From: Marinobacter denitrificans
GTDB lineage: Bacteria > Pseudomonadota > Gammaproteobacteria > Pseudomonadales > Oleiphilaceae
DNA length: 64,000 bases
NCBI RefSeq assembly: GCF_008795955.1
Contig: NZ_VMHN01000002.1
Coordinates: 434,001 to 498,000, forward strand
Direction: 5' to 3'
Positions 51,587 through 61,316 of the stretch are shown here, piece by piece (the first letter of the stretch is position 1; every line of letters begins with the position of its first letter). Below the pieces are notes generated by a model. That model ran no database searches. It was given only the letters and a program-made list of their open reading frames with translations, and had not been told where the DNA came from. The translations under genes were made by a program, and so were the position numbers.

Positions 51587-54500
51587 ATGACCCAAGCCCC
51601 ACCCGAACAGCCAGCGAATGCACCAGACAGCAGGGCGGCCGTAAAGGCCGTCCTGGAACAGCTGGACACCTGCAATCAGATTGAAGCAGCCCGTATTCGC
51701 AAGCTGGTGGCCCGTAAAAAAGGCCACCCGGGGCAGAAGGACCTCGAAAAAATGGCGCAATGGCTTGACCGCGGTCAGGCCAGGGTCAGAGAGCGCCTGG
51801 CACTGCATAAACCTGCCACCTTTCCACCATCGTTGCCGGTATCGGACCGCGTCGATGATATTCGCCAGGCCATCGAACAGAATCAGGTAGTCATCATCGC
51901 CGGGGAAACCGGTTCCGGCAAGACTACCCAGATCCCCAAAATTTGTATGAACAGCGGCCGTGGCATCCGCGGGCTGATTGGGCACACCCAGCCCAGGCGG
52001 ATTGCCGCCCGAACGGTCGCAGGCCGCATTGCCGAGGAATTGGGAGAGCAGCCCGGGGGCCAGGTGGGCTACCAGGTGCGCTTCACAGATACCACCTCCG
52101 AACAGTCGCGGCTGAAAGTGATGACTGATGGCATTCTGCTGTCGGAAGTCCAGCACGACCGTTTTCTCGATCGTTACGACACCCTGATTATCGACGAGGC
52201 CCACGAACGCAGCCTCAACATCGATTTCCTGATGGGGTACCTGCGGCAGCTGTTGCCGAAACGCCCCGACCTGAAGGTGGTTATCACCTCTGCCACCATC
52301 GAAGTAGAGCGATTCAGCCAGTTCTTCAATGACGCGCCGGTGATTGAGGTCAGCGGCCGTACCTTTCCGGTGGATATTCGTTATCGCCCCCTGACCGGTG
52401 ATGAGGATGATAGGGACCAGGGATGGACCGACGGTGTGCTCCGGGCCATGGAGGAAATCGAGCAGCATGAGCGCGCGGAAAAACAACCGCCGGGCGATGT
52501 GCTGGTATTTCTCCCGGGTGAGCGGGAAATCCGTAGCCTGAGCAAAGTCCTGCGTCACGCCGACCTGCGCCATACCGAGGTGTTGCCGCTCTATTCCCGC
52601 CTGAGCAACCAGGAACAGAACCGGATATTCCAGAGCCATCGTGGCCGGCGGATGGTGCTTTCCACTAACGTGGCGGAAACCTCCCTGACGGTGCCGGGTA
52701 TCCGTTATGTGATTGACACGGGCATGGCGCGGATCAGCCGCTATAGTGTGCGCTCCAAGATCCAGCGCCTGCCTATTGAGCCGGTATCGCAGGCCAGTGC
52801 CAACCAGCGCGCGGGGCGGTGTGGCCGCGTGGCACCGGGCATTTGTTTCCGGCTGTATGACGAGACGGATTTCATTAACCGCCCGGAGTACACGGACCCG
52901 GAGATCCTTCGCACCAACCTGGCATCGGTTATTCTGCAGATGACCACGTCCGGGCTGGGGGACATCCGACATTTCCCGTTCCTGGAGGCGCCGGACGCCC
53001 GCCTGATCAATGACGGCTACAAACTGCTGGAAGAACTGGGGGCGGTGGACGACAAGCGTCGGGTCACCGGTCTTGGCCGTACCATGGCGCGCTTGCCTCT
53101 GGACCCCCGTCTGGCCCGCATGCTGGTCACATCGTCGGAACAGGGCAGTCTTGCGGAAACCCTGGTGATCATCGCCGGCCTCAGTGTCCAGGACCCCAGG
53201 GAGCGGCCGCAGGACAAACAGCAGGCCGCCGACCAGGCTCATGCGCCGTTCAACGACAAGGAATCCGACTTCCTGACATTCCTGAATATCTGGAATTTCT
53301 ACGAGGAACAACGCCAGGAACTGTCCCAGAACCAGCTCAAGAAGGTGTGCCAGAAAAGCTTCCTTTCCTGGATGCGGATGCGGGAATGGCGTGACATCCA
53401 TCGCCAGCTCACGCTGATCTGCCGCGAACAGAAGCTCAGGCTGAACAAGGAAACCGCCAGTTACGAAGCTCTCCACAAGGCCATATTGGCCGGGCTGTTG
53501 GGGCAGGTCGCCGTCAAGCTGGAAAAAAAGGAATACCTGGCAACCCGCAATCGCAAGGTGATGATTTTTCCCGGCTCCAAGGTGTCGAAATCCGGTCCCA
53601 AGTGGATTGTGGCTGCTGAAATTGTCGAAACCAGCCGGGTTTTTGCCCGCGTGGTGGCAAAAATCGAGCCTGAATGGATTGAGCCTCTTGCCGGCCACGT
53701 GGTCAAGCATCATTACTTCGAGCCCCACTGGGAGCAGAAACGCGCCCAGGTGATGGGATACGAAAAAGTCAGCCTTTACGGCCTCGATATTATTCCGAAG
53801 CGGCGGATTCCCTACAGCAAGGTAGATCCGGCCGAGTGCCGCAACCTGTTTATCCGTCATGCGCTGGTGGAAGGGGATTACCAGTCCAAAGCGCCGTTCA
53901 TTGCCCGTAATCGGGAGTTGCTGGATACCGTCGAGAACCTGGAGCGCAAGACCCGCCGCCGGGATCTTCTCGTGGAAGACGAAGTGTTGGTGGATTTCTA
54001 CGACCAGCGCCTGCCGGCCGACGTTGTCAGTGGTCGACATTTTGAAAGCTGGTGGAAGCAGCTCAGTGCCGACGAACTCCGCAATATGGAGCTGACGGAG
54101 TCCGATATTCTCCAACGCCCGCTGGATCAGCAGGCTGGCAACCTGTACCCGGATTATCTGGAATGGGAGGGTGTGCGGTACCCGCTGAGTTACGAGTTCG
54201 AGCCCACCAGCGAACGGGACGGCGTCACCCTGCAGGCACCGGTGATGGCGCTGAAGCAACTGCCGGCCAGACGCCTTGAATGGCTGGTGCCGGGCCTGCT
54301 GCGGGAGAAGTGTATTGCGCTGGTCAAAGGATTGCCCAAGGCGTTGCGGCGCAACTTTGTACCGGTACCGGACTTTGTGGAGGCGGCACTGGGAAATCTC
54401 CAGCCTTCCAACGAACCCCTTGCACTGCAACTGGGAGAGGAGCTTCGGCGAATGACCGGCGTACGGATAGATCCGGATGCCTGGCCGCAGGACGATCTGC

Positions 54501-55513
54501 CAAAGCACCTGCGGATGAACCTGCGGGTTGTGGACGACGCCGGCAAACCCATCGCCGAGGGAAGGGAGACGGAGAAACTCCAAAGTGAGCTCGAAGGTCG
54601 GGCAGAAGCCGCGTTGTCCTCAGCTACCCGAACGCAGCCGGGGGAGGAACCTGCACGACTTTCGACAGGATGGGATTTCGGAGAACTGGCGCAATCGGTC
54701 AGAACCGAGAAAGGCGGCATGGAGGTAACTGTTTACCCGGCGCTGGAAGATCACGGCGATTCAGTTCGCCAGACCCGTTTCCTGGATCGCCTCACAGCGG
54801 AAGATGCTACCCGCAAGGCGGTGGCGAGGCTCATCCTGATACGGCTGGGCAGCAGATTAGATGATATCGACCGTAAACTACCTCACTTCAAAGCCTCTGC
54901 GCTGATGTTTGCACCGGTGGGAAAGGCCCGTGTGTTGTTGGACGACCTGTTACTCGCCACGGCCATGCAGCATTTCATTCCGGGGGAGATACCCCGTGAC
55001 AGCGCCTCATTTGAACGGGTGTTCGATGCTGGTCGGGCCGAGTTTGTGCCGGCCCTGGAGGGGGCGGACGAGCGGCTACATCAGGCCATGACCGGCTATC
55101 ATGGGATAATTAAGCAACTCAAAGGCAAAATCAGCCTGGCGCTGGCCAACAGCATGGCTGACTTGAAGTTTCAGCTCCAGAATCTTGTTTATCCGGGTTT
55201 TCTTGTAGCCACGCCGCCGGAGTGGCTGGGCCATTTTGGCCGCTATTTCGAGGCGGCCAGCGTCCGTTACGAAAAGATGCCCAGGGAGCTTGGCAGAGAA
55301 AGGGAGTTTCTGCATACCATGGAACCACTGTGGTCCCGTTACGCCAGTAAACGGGATGAACAGCAACGTCAGGGCGTGCGGGACCCGGAGTTGGTGCTGT
55401 ACCGGTGGATGCTGGAAGAATTCCGGGTGTCTTTCTTTGCCCAGCAACTTGGTACGGCAGTGCCGGTTTCGGTGAAACGCCTCGACAGACAGTGGGAGAA
55501 AACCCGCGTCTAA
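51587..55513 (+). CDS. hrpA: ATP-dependent RNA helicase HrpA
   Basis: This 1308-residue DEAH-box helicase is of the usual HrpA length. Visible motifs are GETGSGKTTQIPKIC (motif I), TQPRRIAARTVAGRIAEELG (Ia), DEAHERSLNIDFLMGYL (II), ITSATIEVERF (III), STNVAETSLTVPGIRYVIDT (V) and QRAGRCGRVAPG (VI). Helicase-associated and DUF3418 C-terminal regions follow. HrpA acts on mRNA and rescues stalled ribosomes in E. coli. It starts 9 bases after the ligase gene. The long open frames on the opposite strand of this gene are shadows. Confidence 0.95.
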   Translation: MTQAPPEQPANAPDSRAAVKAVLEQLDTCNQIEAARIRKLVARKKGHPGQKDLEKMAQWLDRGQARVRERLALHKPATFPPSLPVSDRVDDIRQAIEQNQVVIIAGETGSGKTTQIPKICMNSGRGIRGLIGHTQPRRIAARTVAGRIAEELGEQPGGQVGYQVRFTDTTSEQSRLKVMTDGILLSEVQHDRFLDRYDTLIIDEAHERSLNIDFLMGYLRQLLPKRPDLKVVITSATIEVERFSQFFNDAPVIEVSGRTFPVDIRYRPLTGDEDDRDQGWTDGVLRAMEEIEQHERAEKQPPGDVLVFLPGEREIRSLSKVLRHADLRHTEVLPLYSRLSNQEQNRIFQSHRGRRMVLSTNVAETSLTVPGIRYVIDTGMARISRYSVRSKIQRLPIEPVSQASANQRAGRCGRVAPGICFRLYDETDFINRPEYTDPEILRTNLASVILQMTTSGLGDIRHFPFLEAPDARLINDGYKLLEELGAVDDKRRVTGLGRTMARLPLDPRLARMLVTSSEQGSLAETLVIIAGLSVQDPRERPQDKQQAADQAHAPFNDKESDFLTFLNIWNFYEEQRQELSQNQLKKVCQKSFLSWMRMREWRDIHRQLTLICREQKLRLNKETASYEALHKAILAGLLGQVAVKLEKKEYLATRNRKVMIFPGSKVSKSGPKWIVAAEIVETSRVFARVVAKIEPEWIEPLAGHVVKHHYFEPHWEQKRAQVMGYEKVSLYGLDIIPKRRIPYSKVDPAECRNLFIRHALVEGDYQSKAPFIARNRELLDTVENLERKTRRRDLLVEDEVLVDFYDQRLPADVVSGRHFESWWKQLSADELRNMELTESDILQRPLDQQAGNLYPDYLEWEGVRYPLSYEFEPTSERDGVTLQAPVMALKQLPARRLEWLVPGLLREKCIALVKGLPKALRRNFVPVPDFVEAALGNLQPSNEPLALQLGEELRRMTGVRIDPDAWPQDDLPKHLRMNLRVVDDAGKPIAEGRETEKLQSELEGRAEAALSSATRTQPGEEPARLSTGWDFGELAQSVRTEKGGMEVTVYPALEDHGDSVRQTRFLDRLTAEDATRKAVARLILIRLGSRLDDIDRKLPHFKASALMFAPVGKARVLLDDLLLATAMQHFIPGEIPRDSASFERVFDAGRAEFVPALEGADERLHQAMTGYHGIIKQLKGKISLALANSMADLKFQLQNLVYPGFLVATPPEWLGHFGRYFEAASVRYEKMPRELGREREFLHTMEPLWSRYASKRDEQQRQGVRDPELVLYRWMLEEFRVSFFAQQLGTAVPVSVKRLDRQWEKTRV

Positions 55514-55599
55514 GACAATGGTCGCCGCGGGCAAAACTCTGAGACTGTGTTAGTATTTGGGCAATATTGGTGCATTCTTAACTACGATGTGGGGTTAGC

Positions 55600-56721
55600 G
55601 TGATTAGAGCCGTTATCAGCGGGACCGGGTTGTATACACCGCCAGCAACCATTTCCAACGACGAGCTGGTGGAGGCATTCAATGCCTTCGTCGAACTCCA
55701 CAATGCCCGTCATGCCGACGACATCGCCAGCGGGGATGTCGAGCCACTTCAGCCTTCTTCTTCTGCGTTTATTGAAAAGGCATCCGGCATCAAGCGCCGT
55801 CATGTTATCGACAAGGAAGGCATTCTGGACCCGGAGCGGATGTGCCCCAACATTCCGGACCGGAGCAATGATGAACCCTCGGTACAGTGCGAAATGTCAG
55901 TGACAGCGTGCAACGAGGCATTGAAACAGGCCGGCAAGTCTGCGTCGGATGTGGATGCCGTTATCGTGGCCTGTTCCAATATGCAGCGTCCGTACCCGGC
56001 TATTTCGGTGGAAGTTCAGGATGCCCTTGGTATTGAGGGCTTTGCCTACGACATGAATGTGGCCTGTAGCTCAGCTACTTTCGGCCTGCAGGCAGCAGTG
56101 AATGCGGTCGAGAACGGCACAGCGCGGGCAGTACTGGTGGTCAGTCCGGAGATCTGTTCCGGCCACCTGAACTTCCGTGACCGCGACAGCCACTTCATTT
56201 TCGGCGATGCCTGCACTGCCATCCTGGTCGAACGGGATACTGATGTCGCCGAAACCCAGGGTTACGAAATACTGGGAACCAGCCTGATAACGAAGTTCTC
56301 CAATAACATTCGGAATAACTTCGGTTTCCTGAACCGGGGCGACAAATCCGGCATCAACAAGCCGGACAAACTGTTTGTCCAGCAGGGCAGGAAGGTCTTC
56401 AAGGAAGTCTCGCCACTGGTGGCAGAAACCATTCTCAAGCAGCTTTCCAGCCTGTCGCTGTCACCGGATGATCTGAAGCGCATGTGGCTTCACCAGGCCA
56501 ACCTGAACATGAATCAGCTGATCGCCCGTAAGGTTCTGGGGCGGGAAGCGACTACGGAAGAAGCGCCGGTTATTCTGGACGAATACGCCAACACCAGCTC
56601 AGCGGGCTCCATCATTGCCTTCCACAAACACAAGGATGATTTCAACGCTGGTGATCTGGGTGTTATTTGCTCGTTTGGTGCGGGCTATTCCATCGGCAGC
56701 GTAGTGGTTCGCCGCCGATAG
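55600..56721 (+). CDS. Beta-ketoacyl-ACP synthase III (FabH-like)
   Basis: This 373-residue thiolase-fold condensing enzyme keeps the full catalytic triad: Cys156 in MNVACSSATFG, His298 in MWLHQANLNMN and Asn331 in EYANTSSAGS. It would join an acyl-CoA or acyl-ACP to malonyl-ACP. It is longer than E. coli FabH (about 317) and has an N-terminal region typical of the FabH-like enzymes of Pseudomonas that use medium-chain acyl-CoA. The GTG start at 55600 is chosen. It is separated from the convergent thioesterase gene by a strong hairpin at 56736-56767. Confidence 0.9.
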   Translation: MIRAVISGTGLYTPPATISNDELVEAFNAFVELHNARHADDIASGDVEPLQPSSSAFIEKASGIKRRHVIDKEGILDPERMCPNIPDRSNDEPSVQCEMSVTACNEALKQAGKSASDVDAVIVACSNMQRPYPAISVEVQDALGIEGFAYDMNVACSSATFGLQAAVNAVENGTARAVLVVSPEICSGHLNFRDRDSHFIFGDACTAILVERDTDVAETQGYEILGTSLITKFSNNIRNNFGFLNRGDKSGINKPDKLFVQQGRKVFKEVSPLVAETILKQLSSLSLSPDDLKRMWLHQANLNMNQLIARKVLGREATTEEAPVILDEYANTSSAGSIIAFHKHKDDFNAGDLGVICSFGAGYSIGSVVVRRR

Positions 56722-56735
56722 AACAAGGCCACGAA

Positions 56736-56767
56736 GGGCGCTTGCGGTTAACTGGCCGCTAGCGCCC
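56736..56767. terminator. Terminator-like hairpin between convergent genes
   Basis: GGGCGCTTGCGG (56736-56747) and CCGCTAGCGCCC (56756-56767) pair at 11 of 12 positions around an eight-base loop. It covers the thioesterase stop codon and lacks a T-run, so it may act with Rho or simply block read-through. Confidence 0.55.
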
Positions 56768-57155
56768 TGAGTTTGTCCGGCAGGGCCATGGATGTGCGAT
56801 TGGTGCGGTCAAACCAGACAATCTTTGCGTAACCTTCCGCATAAAGCTCCCCGCTCTCGGCATCGGTCACGGTATGATAGGTGTCGAGGCTGGAATTGCC
56901 TGCCTTGTCAGCGTATGTTTTCACTTCCACCGTTGCCGGATGCGAAAGCTCCTTCAGAAAGGTGGCGCTGGTCTTTATAATGATGGGGCCGTCAGGGTCA
57001 TTTTCTGCGCCAAGTTCAAGGGATGCCAGCCATAGGATGCGGGCTTCTTCGAAAAAGCGGAAATAGACCGTATTGTTGGCGTGTCCGTAGGCGTCCATAT
57101 CACCCCATCGCAGCGGCATGGAAAGAGTGCTGACAAGATTTCCGGGTACTGACAT
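56748..57155 (-). CDS. Acyl-CoA thioesterase, 4HBT family
   Basis: This 135-residue hot-dog-fold thioesterase has LRWGDMDAYGHANNTVYFRF, with the Asp-x-x-x-x-G-H-x-N catalytic motif of the 4-hydroxybenzoyl-CoA thioesterase/YbgC type, and FFEEARILWL. It hydrolyses short acyl-CoA esters. AAGGAG lies seven bases before the ATG. It is convergent with the KAS III gene and divergent from the MlaA gene. Its neighbours suggest lipid metabolism. Confidence 0.9.
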   Translation of the reverse strand: MSVPGNLVSTLSMPLRWGDMDAYGHANNTVYFRFFEEARILWLASLELGAENDPDGPIIIKTSATFLKELSHPATVEVKTYADKAGNSSLDTYHTVTDAESGELYAEGYAKIVWFDRTNRTSMALPDKLRALAAS

Positions 57156-57188
57156 CGGTATGCTCCTTTTTTAACAACCTCAGGTCTG

Positions 57189-57983
57189 ATGATGAGACAC
57201 GTTTTTTTTCGGCTCCCTTTACTCGGTGCCCTGTTTGCCTTGCTCCTGTTTGCAGGCATAGCGAAGGCGCAAACTGTCCAGCCGGCCAATCCGGACATGG
57301 CTGACCAAACGTTTGAGGCCCCGGCAAGTGAGGTCGATCCTTACGAGGGCTGGAACCGGAAGGTGTACCGTTTCAACGAAACCATTGATAACTGGTTTCT
57401 GAGGCCCATTGCCAAGGGTTATCGCTCTATTATGCCGGGTTTCGCCGACCGTGGGGTAACCAACTTTTTTAATAACCTTACAGAAATCCGCAACTTCGCC
57501 AACAGTATTTTCCAGCTCAAGGGCGAAGCGGCCGTGGTTGCCGCGGGACGGTTTACCTACAACACCGTGTTCGGGCTTGGCGGATTCATTGATGTGGCCA
57601 CCATGTTCGAGCTGCCGGAACGGCCAGAGGATTTTGGCCAGACACTTGGCTACTGGGGCATGGAGTCCGGCCCCTATTTGATGCTTCCGTTCCTGGGCCC
57701 CTCAAACCCCCGGGACTTCGGCGGTTTTGCCACGGACTTCCTGGTGTTGCCGTCAGCTTGGGATCTGGCGGAAACCCCGGATGTATACTATGCCAGGGCA
57801 TTGCAGGTGGTGGACAAGCGTGCCGACCTGATCCCCGCCGAAGCGTTCATGTCGGGTGATAACTATACATTTGTACGGAACGCCTACCTTCAGCGCCGTG
57901 CCTATCTGATTAACGATGGACGGACAGTGAATGATCCGTTTGCCAGCGATGATGACGAGGATCTGATGCTGGAGGACTTCTGA
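57189..57983 (+). CDS. mlaA: MlaA/VacJ family outer-membrane lipid-asymmetry protein without lipobox
   Basis: This 264-residue MlaA homologue removes misplaced phospholipids from the outer leaflet. Conserved parts are DPYEGWNRKVYRFNETIDNW, FFNNLTEIRNFANSIFQLKG, DVATMFELPERPEDFGQTLG and YLMLPFLGPSNPRDFGG. The N-terminus is a signal peptide (ALFALLLFAGIAKAQ) with no Cys, so it should be cut by signal peptidase I instead of being lipidated, unlike E. coli MlaA. The C-terminus is acidic (DDDEDLMLEDF). It is followed 36 bases later by the patatin gene on the same strand, suggesting linked lipid remodelling. Confidence 0.9.
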   Translation: MMRHVFFRLPLLGALFALLLFAGIAKAQTVQPANPDMADQTFEAPASEVDPYEGWNRKVYRFNETIDNWFLRPIAKGYRSIMPGFADRGVTNFFNNLTEIRNFANSIFQLKGEAAVVAAGRFTYNTVFGLGGFIDVATMFELPERPEDFGQTLGYWGMESGPYLMLPFLGPSNPRDFGGFATDFLVLPSAWDLAETPDVYYARALQVVDKRADLIPAEAFMSGDNYTFVRNAYLQRRAYLINDGRTVNDPFASDDDEDLMLEDF

Positions 57984-58019
57984 CGGAAGGGTGAAGCAGG
58001 AACAAGGGAGGTTAACCTG

Positions 58020-59507
58020 ATGGTCGATGACCGTATCCGCAAGTTCCGCAAGATGATGGCGGAGGCCCCTAACTACGAGGTTTGGAAGGCAGCTGCCCTG
58101 GAGCTGGATTTTCTGGAAGGCAATGTCGAGTGGAAGGAAGACTTTGCCTCCGACCAGTACCACTATGAACTGATCTACGACCGTCTCAGCAACCTTCGCA
58201 ATTATCGCCAGCAGAACGACTTCGAGCGCCTGAAACGTGCCTTGAGGGAGGGTTTGCACCACGATCTGGGTAACATGGGCAACACCGCCCTTTACACCCG
58301 CTCCCACGTGGGCACCAAGCATCTCATTGAGGAATACATTACGCAGGTGTGCGAGTCGCTGGATTTTCTATGTGACACCACAGTCCCGGGCTTCCCGGTT
58401 GCTGACAAGCTGCAGTTCTTCCGCGATACGCTTACGAGTTACGGGCGACCCGCGTTGCTGTTAAGCGGTGGGGCAACCCTGGGCATGTTTCATTTCGGGG
58501 TGATCAAGGCGCTCTGGGAAAAGGGGCTGTTGCCCCAGGTGATTGCCGGCTCCAGTATCGGTGCCATTATTGCTGGAATACTGGGTGTTCACAGCGATGC
58601 CGAAGTGCCGGAAATGCTGGTGCCGGAGAACCACGATCTCAAGGCCTGGAAATGGCGGGGCCTCGTAAGTGCTATAAGTGGCGACGGCCTTATGGACCAG
58701 GAACAGCTGAAGCGCTGTCTGCGGGCAAATATCGGTGAATACACCTTTGAGGAAGCCTTCCAGAAAAGTGGTCGTTCGATCAATGTGAGCGTTTCTCCCG
58801 TTCAGGCTCATCAGAAGGCCCGCCTGTTGTGCGGTTATACATCTCCGTATCTGCTGGTGTGGAGCGCGGTGCTGGCCAGTGCGGCTGTGCCGGGTATTTT
58901 TCCGCCAGTGCCGCTGATGAAGAAAGACATCGAGGGTAATATCCTGCCCTACATGCCCCGTCTGAAGTTTGTGGATGGCTCCGTGGTCAGTGACCTGCCG
59001 ATTGAGCGGCTAATGCACCTGTACGATGTGAATTTCACTATCGTCAGCCAGACCAATCCCCATGTAGTCCCGTTTCTGAACCGTCGCGGCCGGGACGAGA
59101 AAATCAGTCTCGCCAACTTACCGCTGCACCTGCTGAAATCGGAGATTCAGTTTCATGGGCAGGGGATTTTTGACTTCCTGCGCAAACGGGTTCGGCCTGA
59201 GATTCTGCGGCAGATGGCAGGCCAGATGCACACCATTATGGGGCAGCGGTATTCCGGCGATGTGACGATATCGCCGGCCTACCGGCTGCGGGATTATCGC
59301 CGCATGCTGGCCAACCCCGACCCGGTGTGGGTGCGGGAGATGATCCTTCAGGGAGAGCGGGCGACCTGGCCCAAGATCTCCATGATCCGCTCCCATGCCC
59401 GGATTTCCAAGACGCTGGAGCGCTGCGTTAGCAGGCTCAAGACGGAGCAGCGTCGCGCTACTGTCGAGTTGAGACTGGTAAGTAGTGCGGATTCCGGCAC
59501 ATCATGA
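58020..59507 (+). CDS. DUF3336/patatin-like phospholipase
   Basis: This 495-residue protein has an N-terminal DUF3336-type helical region (about 1-140) and a patatin lipase domain. LLLSGGATLGMFHFGVIKAL is the oxyanion hole glycine strand, GSSIGAIIAG has the catalytic Ser of G-x-S-x-G, and VDGSVVSDLPIERL has the catalytic Asp in DGS, not the usual DGG. It should hydrolyse phospholipids or acylglycerols. It begins 36 bases after mlaA. No signal peptide is seen, so it is probably cytoplasmic or peripheral. Confidence 0.9.
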   Translation: MVDDRIRKFRKMMAEAPNYEVWKAAALELDFLEGNVEWKEDFASDQYHYELIYDRLSNLRNYRQQNDFERLKRALREGLHHDLGNMGNTALYTRSHVGTKHLIEEYITQVCESLDFLCDTTVPGFPVADKLQFFRDTLTSYGRPALLLSGGATLGMFHFGVIKALWEKGLLPQVIAGSSIGAIIAGILGVHSDAEVPEMLVPENHDLKAWKWRGLVSAISGDGLMDQEQLKRCLRANIGEYTFEEAFQKSGRSINVSVSPVQAHQKARLLCGYTSPYLLVWSAVLASAAVPGIFPPVPLMKKDIEGNILPYMPRLKFVDGSVVSDLPIERLMHLYDVNFTIVSQTNPHVVPFLNRRGRDEKISLANLPLHLLKSEIQFHGQGIFDFLRKRVRPEILRQMAGQMHTIMGQRYSGDVTISPAYRLRDYRRMLANPDPVWVREMILQGERATWPKISMIRSHARISKTLERCVSRLKTEQRRATVELRLVSSADSGTS

Positions 59508-59605
59508 GATGACAGCCCGGGGAGCCGGGCGGTATGATACCGCGATAGCCGGGGAGCCCTGTGGCGGTTCCCGCAAGCTCCGTCTGAGCACCTGACTGGA
59601 CACTC

Positions 59606-61315
59606 ATGTACTACGATTTCTTCGGTTTTCGGGAACCCCCGTTTTCGATTGCTCCCGATCCCCGCTACCTGTATCTCAGCGAGCGCCACAAAGAAGCGCT
59701 GGCGCACCTGATGTATGGTGTGCAAGGGCAGGGTGGTTTTATCGTGATTACCGGCGAAGTCGGTACCGGCAAGACCACGGTCAGCCGCTGTTTCATCGAA
59801 AACGTGCCGGACCACGTCGATATTGCCCTTATCCTCAATCCCAGGCTCTCCGCCCGGGAGTTGTTATCGTCCATCTGTGATGAGCTGGAAATTACCCATC
59901 CGGCAGGCGCGTCCATCAAGGACATGGTGGGGCTGATCAATGACGATCTGCTCAAGGCGCATGCGGCGGGTCGTCACAAGGTGCTGATGATCGACGAGGC
60001 CCAGAACCTGTCCGCCGAGGTGCTGGAACAGTTGCGCCTGCTTACCAACCTGGAAACCGCCGAGAAAAAGCTGTTGCAGATCGTATTGCTGGGCCAGCCG
60101 GAATTGCAGGATATTCTGGAACTACCGGAGTTACGGCAGCTGAACCAGCGGGTGACGGCGCGTTATCACCTGGATGCACTGGGGCGTGAGGAGATAGAAG
60201 CCTATCTGCGCTACCGGCTCAGCGTTGCCGGCCTTCGCGGTGAGATCTTCACCGACGGAGCGGTCAGGGCCCTGTTCCGTGCCAGCCACGGCGTACCCAG
60301 ACTGATCAACCTGATTAGTGACCGTGCCTTGCTGGGGGCTTATGCTGAGGGAGAGCACCAGATCAGTGCCTCCCACATACGTACGGCCGCACGTGAAGTG
60401 AATGGAAACCGGTCCCGCCGGCGCTCCGGTGGGTCTTCTGATAAATCCCGGCTGTTATTGGTAGCCGCCAGTCTTGTAATAGCCGTTATCATGACGGCCT
60501 TGGCGCTGGATCGCTTGCCTGGAGCCGATGAGATAACGCCAGGCGCGTCCGCAGAAGAAGGCAGCGAGGGATTGTCCGGCATAATCGAGCGGGTAGAACT
60601 ATCAGAAGAAGCATTGCCAGAGCTGTCTGCGGAGCCTTCACCAAAGCTTTCACCAGAGCCGGTGGTAACGGAAGAGGTACTGCCAGGTTTTGACTATTCC
60701 GCTAACACACTGTCTTTGTCCGCAGCATTCCGGGAATTGTTCAATGTATGGGGGCGTGAATACCGGGTAGCGGGTAATCCCATTGCCTGTCGCTATGCCG
60801 AGGACGAGGGCCTGCGGTGTCTTGAGAACCGTGGTTCACGCCGGAGCCTGGAATACCTGAACCGGCCTGCCATTCTGCAGCTTCGCAGTGACGACGGGAG
60901 CAGTCGTTACGCGGTATTGAGCGGTCTCGACAACAATCGGGCTACCATCGAACTTCCGGACGGCCAGCGCGATGTGAGCTTCTCCAGCCTGGAGCCCTAC
61001 TGGTTTGGTGAATTCACGGTACTTTGGGAGGTGCCTCCCCATATCCGGCAAAGCGGCGGGGGAGACGGTGACGACGATGTATCCGAGCAGATATGGATGA
61101 GCTCTCGGATGATGGAGTTGGCCGGCCGTTATTCGACTTCCCGTGAAGAGGAAAATCGCGTTAACCGCATGCCCGGTGAAGATCAGATTCGCTGGTATCA
61201 GGAGCGCAAAGGTCTGACGGTGGACGGCATTGCCGGTGCCATGACCATCATCCAGATGAACAACGATCTGGAATCCGATGGTCCCCGGCTCTATTCAGGG
61301 GGGATAGTAAACTGA
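59606..61315 (+). CDS. gspA: General secretion pathway ATPase GspA/ExeA
   Basis: This 569-residue protein begins MYYDFFGFREPPFSIAPDPR, the standard ExeA start. It has Walker A GEVGTGKTT and Walker B HKVLMIDEAQNLSAE (about 118-132). A membrane helix lies near residues 287-303 (LLLVAASLVIAVIMTALAL). The periplasmic tail ends in a peptidoglycan-binding domain (QIRWYQERKGLTVDGIAGAM). With GspB it helps the type II secretin assemble through peptidoglycan. It is followed after one base by gspB. The rest of a T2SS operon is not in the window. Confidence 0.92.
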   Translation: MYYDFFGFREPPFSIAPDPRYLYLSERHKEALAHLMYGVQGQGGFIVITGEVGTGKTTVSRCFIENVPDHVDIALILNPRLSARELLSSICDELEITHPAGASIKDMVGLINDDLLKAHAAGRHKVLMIDEAQNLSAEVLEQLRLLTNLETAEKKLLQIVLLGQPELQDILELPELRQLNQRVTARYHLDALGREEIEAYLRYRLSVAGLRGEIFTDGAVRALFRASHGVPRLINLISDRALLGAYAEGEHQISASHIRTAAREVNGNRSRRRSGGSSDKSRLLLVAASLVIAVIMTALALDRLPGADEITPGASAEEGSEGLSGIIERVELSEEALPELSAEPSPKLSPEPVVTEEVLPGFDYSANTLSLSAAFRELFNVWGREYRVAGNPIACRYAEDEGLRCLENRGSRRSLEYLNRPAILQLRSDDGSSRYAVLSGLDNNRATIELPDGQRDVSFSSLEPYWFGEFTVLWEVPPHIRQSGGGDGDDDVSEQIWMSSRMMELAGRYSTSREEENRVNRMPGEDQIRWYQERKGLTVDGIAGAMTIIQMNNDLESDGPRLYSGGIVN

Positions 61316-61316
61316 C

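Noticed and set aside
49785..51623. Long minus-strand open frame of about 612 residues
   Set aside because: It lies wholly antisense to the acyl-CoA ligase gene and has no recognisable domain or ribosome site. Long opposite-strand frames are usual in GC-rich coding sequence.
51476..54583. Long minus-strand open frame of about 1035 residues
   Set aside because: It is antisense to hrpA, whose helicase motifs are complete on the plus strand.
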